Origin: Isoperla grammatica
Taxonomy: Eukaryota > Arthropoda > Insecta > Plecoptera > Perlodidae
NCBI GenBank assembly: GCA_945910005.1
Contig: OX246744.1
Span: 7,357,368 to 7,421,367 of the forward strand
DNA length: 64,000 bases
Direction: 5' to 3'
The position numbers were made by a program, and so were the translations under genes. Below the pieces are notes generated by a model. That model was not told the origin of the DNA. It did no database searches and saw only the letters and a list, made by a program, of their open reading frames with translations. Positions 52,422 to 61,719 of this stretch are shown here, one piece after another (position 1 is the first letter of the stretch; each line of letters opens with the position of its first letter).

Positions 52422-52648
52422 CTCTCTGTCTCTCTGTCTCTCTGTCTCTCTGTCTCTCTGTCTCTCTGTTTCTCTGTCTCTCTGTCTCTCTGTCTCTCTG
52501 TCTCTCTGTCTCTCTGTCTCTCTGTCTCTCTGTCTCTCAGTCTCTCTGTCTCTCTGTCTCTCTGTCTCTCTGTCTCTCTGTCTCTCTGTCTCTCTGTCTC
52601 TCTGTCTCTCTGTCTCTCTGTCTCTCTGTCTCTCTGTCTCTCTATCTA

Positions 52649-52715
<67 letters not shown>

Positions 52716-52740
52716 GTGTCTCTCTCACCGTGTCTCTCTT
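52193..52740. repeat. 550-bp polypyrimidine microsatellite
   Basis: (CT)n blocks alternate with a regular 8-bp TCTCTCTG repeat (about 52432-52640) and end in pure (CT)n. The plus strand is almost all C and T with G at 8-bp spacing. Confidence 0.98.
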
Positions 52741-52888
52741 TCTAAAAGGCCCACAACATCTGCACACTAAATAAATCATATTTTTTAGGGGGTTATGAAT
52801 CAACCTGCACGCGTCAAAACCCCAACACCCCAGCTTTGTTATAGACACAGCGGTGAAAGCTCTTCATAAAATATATGCCTTACGTTTA

Positions 52889-53060
52889 ACTTCCTATTCA
52901 AAGGTTGCACGTACGTCACATCTTTGCGCGTGACGGCCATCTTTGTGAACAAACCTTGATGTTGTAAAGGAGAAAGTTGTGGTCAAAAACAGAAACCCTT
53001 ACTTTTCTAAAATGCAGCCTGTTTTAAATAAAATTTATGTGTTGTAATTTTTTTTTTTCG
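52889..53060 (+). mobile_element. MITE family B, left half
   Basis: ATTCAAAGGTTGCACGTACG, TCACATCTTTGCGCGTGACG; breaks off in a T run. Confidence 0.85.
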
Positions 53061-53156
53061 TGTTTGTTATGTACGTTACCTCCAATTTTCAGTGTCCATC
53101 AATTAACCTAAGGCTCAGTATTATGAAACATTTAGTACGCTACAAACTTGTTTAAA

Positions 53157-53426
53157 TAAATAAAAATAAATTCACATTAATGGTCGGTGCACAATAGCCC
53201 GGGAAGGAGCTCCGGTAACGGTAACGGGAAAGTTCGCTATAATTAAACATTGCCCGTTAACGTTAACGGTAACGGGAAGCTCCTTCCCGGGCTATTGTGC
53301 ACCGACCATTAGAGTCTACCTACTCAGTAACTAAACTGATTTGCAGTGGGGGACTTTAATTTAAAGTGACTCAACCAACCCTGTAGGCTCCGAACACCAT
53401 CGACGAGTGAGCGATAACCAATCAAA
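53157..53426 (-). mobile_element. SINE2 fragment, itself split by MITE Z
   Basis: AAATAAATAAAAATAAATTC (tail on the minus strand) at 53157, then after MITE Z, GAGTCTACCTACTCAGTAAC to GAGCGATAACCAATCAAA. 5'-truncated. Confidence 0.9.
53180..53309. mobile_element. MITE family Z, innermost insertion
   Basis: A 130-bp foldback with perfect arms of about 32 bp starting ATGGTCGGTGCACAATAGCC, flanked by TA (53178-53179, 53310-53311). The centre has GTAACG/CGTTAC repeats. Comparison with 35268-35290 shows the SINE2 sequence continuous without it. Confidence 0.93.
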
Positions 53427-53498
53427 TTGTGTGATGCTAAGATACCATGGATAAAACAAGTTAGTAGCTTACTTACTCAATATTTCATATTCAAGCTT

Positions 53499-53651
53499 TA
53501 AGGCCCAGTATTATATGAACTTCGGATAAATATCTAGTCGGCTACTAACTTGTTTGCATCTTGGCAACAACCAATGGGAAGCCTGGATGATACGGATAAA
53601 ACAAGAAAGTAGCTTACTAAATATTTATCCAGAATTCATTACTCAGCCTCT
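53499..53651. mobile_element. MITE family Y, intact foldback
   Basis: GGCCCAGTATTATATGAACT, GGATAAATAT and CTACTAACTTGTTT are matched inverted by AAACAAGAAAGTAGC, ATATTTATCC and TGAATTCATTACTCAGCC-type sequence. The centre is TTGGCAACAACCAATGGGAA. Confidence 0.88.
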
Positions 53652-53654
53652 AAT

Positions 53655-53828
53655 ACCCCCATTACACGTTTCAATACTTTCGTCAAACTTATTGAATTCA
53701 AGGACAAAAAAGCATCAATTAATAGAAGCTATACATATTTGCCAGTTTTTTAACAAACTGTTTTCGACTCGCTTTTGTTCTTGAATTCAATAAGTTTGCC
53801 GAAAGTATTGAGTCGTGTAATGTCGGCA
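53655..53828. mobile_element. MITE family AA
   Basis: CCCATTACACGTTTCAATAC, TTTCGTCAAACTTATTGAAT and TCAAGGACAAAA are matched inverted by TTTTGTTCTTGAATTCAATA..GTATTGAGTCGTGTAATGTC; arms of about 50 bp. Confidence 0.9.
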
Positions 53829-53849
53829 TAAATCAGTTTTTCTTCCATC

Positions 53850-53915
53850 CTCCAATCTCCTCCGAGATCACATGACCTAGGTTTCGAGTACGTCGTACAA
53901 ACTCTAAAAAAAACA
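53850..53915 (-). repeat. SINE-like body J, fragment
   Basis: On the minus strand TTTGTACGACGTACTCGAAA, CCTAGGTCATGTGATCTCGG and AGATTGGAGGATGGAA. Confidence 0.7.
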
Positions 53916-54475
53916 ACAACAAATCATGAATTTTCAATATTTACTTCGCGCGAGAAAAGTCGAAGATTGTGGTGGTAGTTTCAAGTAACGACCGCCAGGT
54001 TTCTCAGCGTCGAGCGACCCCAGAGCCATCTAGCGGCTAGTTTAGTTCCTAAAAAAGCGGTAAACACAAACATCTCAGCGCGGAGTTCTGATCAATAATG
54101 TGTGCTAGGAGGAACTAAATCTAGTGCGATCGCCCCACCCCATACACACTTGGCATTCATTATTAACGTATTAACAACTTTGTCTGTGTAGATCGACTGC
54201 AGGGATAGTGGATCGCTTGAAACATTCATGGGCCGAACCTTACGAGGTATAGGTTAGGTCACGCAAGTTTACACTGTTCACGAGAGATAGCACCACTGTG
54301 CACTAGACATATATAGAACGACCTTCGGGTAAACTTACATATATAATATTTGGTAAAATTTCTGTGTTATTTCATGGAGTAAACTAGTATTTTTTCGGGG
54401 AAACAAATAAGTATTTATGGAAACAAGTAAGAAAAACGAAAATTTTGAAATTTTTATATCATCTTATTTAGGACT
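53916..54475. other. No gene seen
   Basis: Unassigned. Confidence 0.5.
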
Positions 54476-54479
54476 TTTT

Positions 54480-54540
54480 TCGTTGCATTGTGGCCTCCAG
54501 TATGGCCACCATGCGCAATACGCATGGAAAGCATTACCTT
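54480..54540 (-). mobile_element. MITE family C end fragment
   Basis: GTGGCCTCCAGTATGGCCAC and CATGCGCAATACG match the family C left end, inverted. Confidence 0.75.
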
Positions 54541-54577
54541 ACAGTTTCGGTGGTAATAAAAGTGCTATAGTTCTCTT

Positions 54578-54727
54578 GCAACAACTTCGGTAATGCTTTC
54601 GTCATCAATCAATGACGTGTTTACGGTCTCGGCCAACCCGAGCAAGTATTTGAATTAGCCACGGCCGCTGGTTGGCTGCCGCTCACCCACCCGTGACGGA
54701 AGAATTACCGAAGATGTTGTACGGCGA
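54578..54727. mobile_element. Foldback element BB
   Basis: CAACAACTTCGGTAATGCTT, TCGTCA at the left is matched by TGACGGAAGAATTACCGAAG, ATGTTGTACG at the right. Confidence 0.82.
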
Positions 54728-54992
54728 CTATACCTTCCGTGTATACTGTGCAATATCTTACCTGAGAGAGACTATAGATAGACACTTGACCAAGAAGCAG
54801 AGCCAACCCCCGCGGGGATGGATTTACTACAGCCGGAAATAACACGCGAATTATTAACTACCCCTGTCCCCCCCAAACAACCCCCCAACCCCTCTACCCC
54901 TGAAAGGCGCGCTCTACCGGCCACTCGCCGCAGTTTCTTTCAGCGCGCCGCGCGGACGAGGCTTTTGTTCAAAATAACAAATTTCCGTATAG

Positions 54993-55727
54993 AGTGTATT
55001 CACATATTGCGCATGGTGGTCACACTGGAGGCCACAATGTCATGTGATTGGTAGTTCATTGTCACTATGTTTTAACTGGCATTTGGTTGAAGTTCAACTG
55101 TTCTCCAACTTCGATTTGCCATTATTAAGGGCTGGTCCACACAGATTTTTAAGACATACGATTTAAAGTCGTAAAGTTGGATCATAGGAAACACGTACTG
55201 GCGTTCACACAAAGTTTTAGTTTTAAGACGTTGTTTTCATTGTTGTTTTTAAAACAACGTCTTAAAACCTTGTGCATCATGCCTTAAAAATCTGTGTGGA
55301 CCAGTCTTTACACCCAAACAGTGGCGGATCGTGAACTCGTATAGCGCATTCTTTCTAGGAGGATCAATCAGTGAATAGACTGCTTGTTGTTGGGTACCTA
55401 CAAGTTTGCCTTGACAGTCAGTCGATTAAGAAGTTAGTATAGGCTACTAGCAACACCAAAAGACAACAATGAATCTGTGGACCAATCTGTGTGGACCAGC
55501 CCTAATGAAAACGAATTTAAATAAACTCACCTAGTTTGTCTTTTTGTTGTTTACAATGGCACACATAATCATTTCCGTAAACTTTATCCGGGGATATACG
55601 TGTTAAAACTCTCATATTTACCCCTTAAACAATATATTTGTTTTCTATTGACAGCTAAATGAAACTTGAAATAGTACTATAGGTGGCCTCCAATATGGCC
55701 GATGTGACGTCACGTGAATACTCTCTA
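54993..55727. mobile_element. MITE family C, copy 2, with insertions
   Basis: The left part (GTGTATTCACATATTGCGCA to TTGCCATTATTA) and the right part (about 55503 on, to GATGTGACGTCACGTGAATA) equal copy 1. Between them lie MITE E and about 190 bp of other element sequence ending in a second E terminus (CTGTGTGGACCAGCCCT at 55486-55503). Confidence 0.88.
55128..55308. mobile_element. MITE family E, copy 2
   Basis: TA-flanked 181 bp, inverse orientation to 4864-5056; AGGGCTGGTCCACACAGATT at the left and the inverse GTGTGGACCAGTCTT at the right. Confidence 0.92.
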
Positions 55728-55729
55728 TA

Positions 55730-55998
55730 GACAGACGCGATATCAGATTCCTCGGGCACGCACGAGTCTCGTTGAGATCCTATCCGAGACTTGGAACAGA
55801 TGTTCTCAATCGGCGGAGCCCTTCAGTCGGGAGCCGACACATCTAGCGGCACGTAGACACCGTGGAGGTGGATCAGCTGTCTGTGGAACGCGAGAACTCT
55901 TTTGGGGCGCCGTCAAGTTGCCCCCCCCCCCCCCCACACTATGAAGTCGACTTCATTCCACTTTATTCCAACTTCGACTTCATTCCAAATTATTATCT
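55730..55998. other. No gene seen
   Basis: GC-richer patch ending in a C run (55920-55936); the 76-codon frame there has no motif. Confidence 0.5.
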
Positions 55999-56000
55999 CA

Positions 56001-56590
56001 ATCGTTTGTGCACAAACTAGTTTTTTTTTTTGCACATTTGATTCTTAAGATATAACATTTTTTCCGGGGGGGGGGGGGGTGTACTTGACGACCAACCCCC
56101 CCCCCCCCCTTATGTCAACATTTTCTGGTACGGATCGTTTGTGCATCGTTAGTGCACGTACTAGTTTTGTTTGTGCACATTTGATTCTTAAGATATAACA
56201 TTTTTTCCGGGGGGGGGGGGGGGGGTGTACTTGACGACCAGCCCCCCCTTATGTCAAATGTTAACATTTTCTGGTACGGATCGTTTGTGCATCGTTAGTG
56301 CACGTACTAGTTTTGTTTGTGCACATTTGTTTCTTAAGATATAACACTTTTTCCGGGGGTGGGGGGGGGGGGGGGGATGTACTTTGCGACCAGCCCCCCC
56401 TTATGTCAAATGTTAACATTTTCTGGTACGGATCGTTTGTGCATCGTAAGTGCACGTACTAGTTTTGTTTGTGCACATTTGTTTCTTCAGATATAACATT
56501 TTTTTCCGGGGGGGGGGGGGGGGGGGGCAACTTGCCGATCAGCCCCCCCCCACATGTTGATATTTTCTGGTGTGGATCGTTTGTGCAGTT
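56001..56590. repeat. About 145-bp tandem repeat, each unit with a G run and a C run
   Basis: GATCGTTTGTGC starts near 56000, 56133, 56279, 56431 and 56575. Every unit has AAGATATAACA, TTTTTTCC, a G run, TGTACTTGACGACCA, a C run and TTTTCTGGTACG. The G runs are about 14, 17, 5+16 and 20 long and the C runs about 14, 7, 7 and 9, while the rest of the unit is nearly constant. So homopolymer length is what varies. Confidence 0.96.
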
Positions 56591-56615
56591 CCATCAACAT
56601 CCGGTATCATGACTA

Positions 56616-56933
56616 TTCATAGGTTGCACGTACGTCACATCTTTGCGCGTGGCGGCCACATTTGTGATCAAACTTTGACGTTGCTATGGAGAAACAATTG
56701 AAGCCTGTTGTGGTAGAACACAGAAATGCTTAGTTCTTTAAAATTTAGCCTGTTTTTGAGATAAAATTGGTATGTGTGGTAATTGTTTATTTATTTATTA
56801 CTTATGTTTGCTTTTTACATTATAAATAAAGCTTATTTATTACATTTTAATATAATTTGTCAATGATCTAGGATTGGTCATCATCAATTGTGTCGCAATC
56901 ATGGCCGCTGTGACGTCACGTGGGAACTATGAA
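56616..56933. mobile_element. MITE family B, copy 3
   Basis: TA-flanked (56614-56615, 56934-56935), ends TTCATAGGTTGCACGTACG and CACGTGGGAACTATGAA. Confidence 0.94.
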
Positions 56934-57006
56934 TATTCACTTTTAGAAAATTTCCAATAACCAAACCACAAATAAAATATTCCTGGCTACGCGACTGTTG
57001 TAATAT

Positions 57007-57050
57007 ATATAGTTAGTCACTTGAAGAGGGGCAAGTATAATACAGCCATT
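57007..57050 (+). mobile_element. SINE1 3' fragment
   Basis: TTAGTCACTTGAAGAGGGGC matches the SINE1 body. Confidence 0.6.
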
Positions 57051-57389
57051 ACGTATACTAGAGAAAATGTAAAAGTTGTTTTATAAAATATTCGTAAATG
57101 TTTCTTTAACATCCATTCCCTTCCAGTATTCAAAATTTAACAAATTAAAACCACTTAAAAAGTCTTTAGTAATATTGAAACAAATTTTTGCAAAATGAAA
57201 ACAAAACGATACCTACATCTCGTTTTTAGCCAGCCTGAAAAGTTGTTGTAGGACTCTTTTCAGAAACTCGGTTTTATTAAAAACTTTACAAATCTTTTCT
57301 TCTTCTTCTTCTTCGATGTTCAGCACCAATTAAAATTGGACTGATTAATTTCACTTTGTAAAGTTACCCGTCGGCCATATTAAAATAAC
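57051..57389. other. No gene seen
   Basis: (TTC)n at 57298-57314; otherwise AT-rich. Confidence 0.5.
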
Positions 57390-57393
57390 TTAA

Positions 57394-58530
57394 AGGCCCA
57401 GTAAGGGTTTGATAAAACTTTTCTACGTGTCATCAAAGAAACGTTAGTACAACAACAGAAAAAGAATCATCGAAATCGGTCCACAGGCTCACGAGTTCTC
57501 TGCGCTCTACCTGCCCCATGCTATAGAAGCGCGTGACGTCACCACGGGTCTGCGGTCAGCCGGACGAAGGGGTGGTAGCCTAGCTCGCGCTTGGTGTACA
57601 TTCATTCATAGCTATGGCAGGCGCGAAGCCATATCGTTATGAGCCGCGCTACACAGAAGAAGAGTACGCTGCAATTCAAGAAAAACGGGAATCGGAAAAC
57701 CTAAGATCAGAAATGTTGCTAGGTAGAAGTGGAAATGTGCTATGGTGTTAATGTGGTGCGTGTTCAGAAATGACAACGGACACAGAATCGGTTGCTGCTC
57801 TGAATCAGTTAAAATAAACAATGTAAGGCAAGATTCAGATTGTATAATATACCTCGAGGCATTTGATTCGGTTGTGCTCAATATACATACTTTGAGAACT
57901 GCCCGTCATAATTTACTGTTTCAAACGAAATGTAATGATAAGAAAAAAGAATTTAAAAATGAAAGCAACGCACTTTGGAGGCATATCGCATATAGGCAAT
58001 TTGTTTTTTGGATGAATTCATGGCAAAAAAATTGAACCGCTTTCGTTTTAGTTTATTTAACCACTGTTTATGGAGAACAGAAAATCGTGTCTTATCAGGG
58101 AAACTGTGCATAGATATGTTCGGATTGCTCTTGCGGGAATTGTTACACCGAAACGCAACACTAGTTGACCATAATGGAAACAAAAACACACGCACACACA
58201 ATTAAACTTACGAGCAATCAAACAAACAAATGAACGAACTGACAAACTTTTCAACTAACGTACAAACACAGACAAGTACACGAGCCACGAGTGGAATGAC
58301 AAGCTGACACTATACGACTGACAGTAGCAGTGGCTTGTTTCTCTACCTGGAGTAGCGGTATGCGGGCGGAGTAGACCCCTTGTGACGCGCCAATAGGCCA
58401 CGTGCTGCTACAGTCGCGCGCAAATATCTGGAGAACGAGAGGGGCGTTTTCACTACAGTTTTCTGCGTTACTAATTATAAGAAGCAATCTTTATTTTTAA
58501 AATATGTTGTTTGAAACCCTTACTGGGCCT
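57394..58530 (+). mobile_element. TTAA-flanked transposon carrying a P2X7-domain-like gene
   Basis: Starts AGGCCCAGTAAGGGTTTGA and ends with the inverse (AAACCCTTACTGGGCCT). TTAA is present at 57390-57393 and 58531-58534. TTAA duplications are made by piggyBac and Kolobok transposases. The 1,137-bp interior contains no transposase I recognise; its only coding remnant is the broken gene at 57614-58205. GC-rich flanking UTR-like sequence lies at 57480-57600 and 58320-58460. Confidence 0.88.
57614..58205 (+). pseudogene. P2X7 intracellular-domain-like protein, broken
   Basis: The ATG at 57614 opens MAGAKPYRYEPRYTEEEY, then a charged helix and GRSGNVLWC. The codon after this Cys is TAA (57749-57751), followed in frame by CGACSEMTTDTES. 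A frameshift near 57785 leads to the frame of 57742-58035, reading GCCSESVK, then CIIYLEAFDSVVLNIHTLRT and RHIAYRQFVFW. A further frameshift near 58020 leads to 58008-58205. The order PY.YEP, WC.CG.C, CC.E, a CI....F..V.LN block and AYRQFVFW matches the zinc-binding ballast domain of P2X7 receptors and the stand-alone invertebrate proteins that share it. No P2X transmembrane or extracellular part is present. Three or more lesions make it a pseudogene here. The role in the element is unknown. Confidence 0.75.
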
Positions 58531-58700
58531 TTAAGAGCTGCTAGCTAACACGGGAAATATTCTACTTTTCATTTGTAGCGCCTTAATTTAAGCTACTTTT
58601 AAGAAGAAGAGATATTCTCAATATAAAACCAGGCGGAATTAAACTGTTTTTTTTATATATATATAATAAGAACGTTACACAATATTGAAAAGGTGATAAA

Positions 58701-59069
58701 TGAGAATTGGTACTCCAATACTCCAACATTTGCTTGCTAAATGAGAATAGGTACTCCAATACTCCAACATTTGCTTGCTAAATGAGAATAGGTACTCCAA
58801 TACTCCAACATTTGCTTGCTAAATGAGAATAGGTACTCCAATACTCCAACATTTGCTTGCTAAATGAGAATAGGTACTCCAATACTCCAACATTTGCTTG
58901 CTAAATGAGAATAGGTACTCCAATACTCCAACATTTGCTTGCTAAATGAGAATAGGTATTCCAATACTCCAACATTTGCTTGCTAAATGAGAATAGGTAC
59001 TCCAATACTCCAACATTTGCTTGCTAAATGAGAATAGGTACTCCAATACTCCAACATTTGCTTGCTATT
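58701..59069. repeat. 41-bp tandem repeat, 9 near-identical units
   Basis: Unit TGAGAATAGGTACTCCAATA + CTCCAACATTTGCTTGCTAAA, starting every 41 bp from 58701. Only single-base variants in units 1 and 7 were seen, so the array is very young. TACTCCAA is itself partly repeated in the unit. Confidence 0.98.
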
Positions 59070-59340
59070 GCAACTAACAAACGGAAACTCCCTTGCTTGT
59101 GTAGGTCACTCTTTCAGTGCACTACAATATGATCCACAAACAATAATTTTCTTAAAATTCTCGAGAAGAAAAAAAAACAATTTATTGTCTACTGTCCAAC
59201 GTACATCGGGTGTCCACAAGGATCTAGCATACTAAAAAGAAAGACATAACAATACATACCTACATGTTAAAAATCTTATATTTCTTGCGATAAAGATAGA
59301 TATACTCATCTTCAATTGCCATCTCAAAAGCAAACAAACA
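59070..59340. other. No gene seen
   Basis: Unassigned AT-rich sequence. Confidence 0.5.
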
Positions 59341-59344
59341 TTTT

Positions 59345-59395
59345 GCCCTACGCTATAGCCACTGTGACCTCACGTGAATACACCCTATAGACACA
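59345..59395 (+). mobile_element. MITE family C, right-end fragment
   Basis: TATAGCCACTGTGACCTCAC then GTGAATACACCCTATAG. Confidence 0.75.
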
Positions 59396-59423
59396 TCGTA
59401 ACATCCGACATAGAAAAAAGCAC

Positions 59424-59448
59424 CCCCCCCCCCCCCCCCCTCCCCCCA
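59424..59448. repeat. C run
   Basis: About 24 C broken once by T. Confidence 0.96.
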
Positions 59449-59449
59449 A

Positions 59450-59985
59450 AAAAAGAAAAACAAATGGAACACAAACACAATTAAAATTTTATCCGCCCTA
59501 CATTCGTCCGGCCGGTATCAATAACATTTCGAATTGGAGCTTCAGTCGGGGAATCGTTTATTCCCTCGAGCTTGTTAGAGGGTGGGGGGAGGGGGTAGAG
59601 GGGTAGGGGAGGGGGAAGTAACAACTGGATCGGCTGCAAATTATTAACAAGCCTGGAAATCAAACGTCTCTCTGCATTGCTCCAGCCAGCCAATAGAGAG
59701 TCTACGCCGATGGCCTCCAAGAGCGGACGAAAATGCTGCTTTAGTCCGAACCACATAAGCTGACAAGACATTTTAACTTTAATGCTAGGTAAGACATTTT
59801 TCCATGCATTGTGTTACTTTTCAGAAGTATTGGCCTAAAGTGACGTTTAAGAACAGCTGTGGAACATATTTTTCACTCGAAAGCTAATATATGTGGGATA
59901 AAAGTTAGGTTAGCTCCATTTAGGGCCAGGATGACTGTGCCAGTCGAAAAAGGCGTCGAAATGAGGTCCTCCTCTTTATTCCTCC
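59450..59985. other. No gene seen
   Basis: G-rich patch 59580-59615; the 96-codon minus-strand frame (59481-59771) has no motif. Confidence 0.5.
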
Positions 59986-59989
59986 AGTT

Positions 59990-60050
59990 TAGTTACTGAG
60001 TGGGTAGACTCTTAATATGAATTTATTTTTATTTATTTTATTATTTTCCT
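59990..60050 (+). mobile_element. SINE2 3' end
   Basis: AGTTTAGTTACTGAGTGGGT then AGACTCTTAATATGAATTT and the (ATTT)n tail. Confidence 0.88.
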
Positions 60051-60057
60051 CCCAATA

Positions 60058-60225
60058 GACCTTTTTCAGAATTGATCTAGGACCCTTAGATAGAGTTATC
60101 ACGTTCCTCTAGATCTTCAAAGACAACAATGCACAAGAGTATAACAATCAAGAAGAAGAGGCCTTATATAGAGTACTTTTATAAATCCATGCTTAGCAAA
60201 TCACGGCTTTCTAGACCAATTGTGA
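60058..60225 (+). mobile_element. MITE family A, rearranged copy
   Basis: TA, then GACCTTTTTCAGAATTGATC, AGGACCCTTAGATAGAG and CTAGATCTTCAAAGACAACA; the right side is an inverted partial terminus (CTAGACCAATTGTGAAAATC). Confidence 0.82.
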
Positions 60226-60229
60226 AAAT

Positions 60230-60510
60230 CATCTGCATGAAAGGGAAGAGAGATACTAGGCCGGCCAATAGTCTCACAGATCGCCGCTAGGAGCCCCACC
60301 TATGCTGCTAATGCTGGCGGGGGGTGAAGAGATTTACTGCGGGCGGAAATTGCCCGCGGACATTATTAACAAGAGTACTCGGAATAAATCACTTTATCTA
60401 CTACGATGATGATGATTCGGAATGACGTATCAATCTCCGGTTTGTGCCGCACGGAAGTATTTACATCGTAGTGGGGTTGTACTCTTGCCATCAGCTGTCA
60501 AGGTGCACAG
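60230..60510. other. No gene seen
   Basis: AACAAGAGTAC at 60369 and GTACTCTTG at 60479 are inverted, with CTACGATG inside: a weak foldback. Confidence 0.5.
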
Positions 60511-60515
60511 TACAG

Positions 60516-61049
60516 CAATAGGTTCGTTTGTTTCACCTACACTAACCTACACTTTACACTAGTGTAGGCTCCATATCTGTAAAAGGCGTTTGGGTATTAA
60601 GTGTAGCTAAGTGTAAGGCGTTTGTTTTACCTCAGTGTGTAGCACTTTCTACAACTGCTTTTCAGCTTATGCAGCAAGTGTAGTGTAATTAAAAGGCGCC
60701 AAACAAATGTGTCACTTCAAAATAAGGAGATCATTATCATGAAAAACGCATTCTATTTCCACCGATGAAAAAACCGCAGCACTTTTATAACAAACTAATG
60801 CATTTAAAATTGATAGTAAATGTATATTAGGGATCTTTTGGACTATATTATACGGAAATAATGTGAGCATGCACACCATAACCTCAAAACGTAAATAGGT
60901 CAGTGTAAAGCTTAGTGTAACGTGTAGATAAAAAGCGTTTTCTTATTCTGGGTGACGCGAAGCAAAATCAAGTGTAAAAGCCTACAATGGGCCTACACTC
61001 AACTTACACGTTACACTACACTACGCATGTAAAACGAACAAACCTATTG
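60516..61049. mobile_element. MITE family CC with GTGTAG subterminal repeats
   Basis: CAATAGGTTCGTTTGTTTCA at the left and the inverse (CAATAGGTTTGTTCGTTTTA on the minus strand) at the right. Both subtermini, about 100 bp each, are packed with (G)TGTAG/CTACAC motifs, about ten at each end. Such arrays are commonly transposase-binding sites. Confidence 0.88.
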
Positions 61050-61215
61050 GGTAGCTAGTAATGTTAAAACAGGCAAATTTAACGGAGTTTTATTGATATC
61101 TTGAAACACTTCAAGATATTTGAAAAGAGATTCTGATCCTTAAAGTCTAGCTAAACACATAATTTTAAAACATTCAAACGTTGACATTCTAACAATTGTT
61201 GTTTCTGTTCTTAAT
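61050..61215. other. No gene seen
   Basis: Spacer between two MITEs. Confidence 0.5.
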
Positions 61216-61216
61216 A

Positions 61217-61617
61217 AGGAGCGTTCGGCAGTATTAGTTTTACAGATGTATTGGCCGTCAACCAATTACTCTTAAACTAATGGTAGGATTATTATAAATA
61301 TTTACTTACTTGCAGAGGGATGTCATATCTTTGCATGGTATTAAGTACAGTTTTTCACCAACCTATTCAAAAATAATCTACCCATTTTTAAACAGATTCT
61401 CCGTATTATTTCGCCGAACATTTTCGACGTAAGTAATTTATTTTGCATTATTCAAACGTGAGTATATTTTTTTGAGCAGGCTTGTCACAAATGTACTTAA
61501 CACCATGCGTAGATATGACATCCCTCTGCAAGTAGGTAAACTTTCATAATAATCCTATCATTTGTTTAAGAGAAGTTAGTTGACTATAAACGTCAAAACT
61601 ACTTCCGAACGCTCTTA
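61217..61617. mobile_element. MITE family DD, about 135-bp inverted arms
   Basis: GAGCGTTCGG.AGTA at both ends; arms share AGGATTATTAT, TTACTTGCAGAGGGATGTCA (or close), CATATCT and GCATGGT.TTAAGTACA. Central loop of about 130 bp. Confidence 0.93.
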
Positions 61618-61667
61618 AATAATAATTATAAAATAGCGTTAGTTTCGAATAAAAAAATAGTGACTCC

Positions 61668-61715
61668 ACTGTGTTTTGTTTCGGACAAACCTAGAATGTG
61701 CGCCAATCAAAGAAA
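61668..61715 (+). repeat. Dispersed repeat, partner at 10800
   Basis: TGTTTTGTTTCGGACAAACC and GCCAATCAAAGAAAGA. Confidence 0.7.
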
Positions 61716-61719
61716 GACA

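Larger units (their letters stand above)
53110..53495. mobile_element. MITE family Y, split by SINE2
   Basis: The left part (AAGGCTCAGTATTATGAAAC, CTACAAACTTGTTT) ends at about 53156. The right part (ACCATGGATAAAACAAGTTA, GTAGCTTACTTACTCAATAT) resumes at about 53440. The segment between is SINE2. Confidence 0.82.

Noticed and set aside
58701..59069. CRISPR-like array
   Set aside because: Units are contiguous with no unique spacers, and the genome is eukaryotic.
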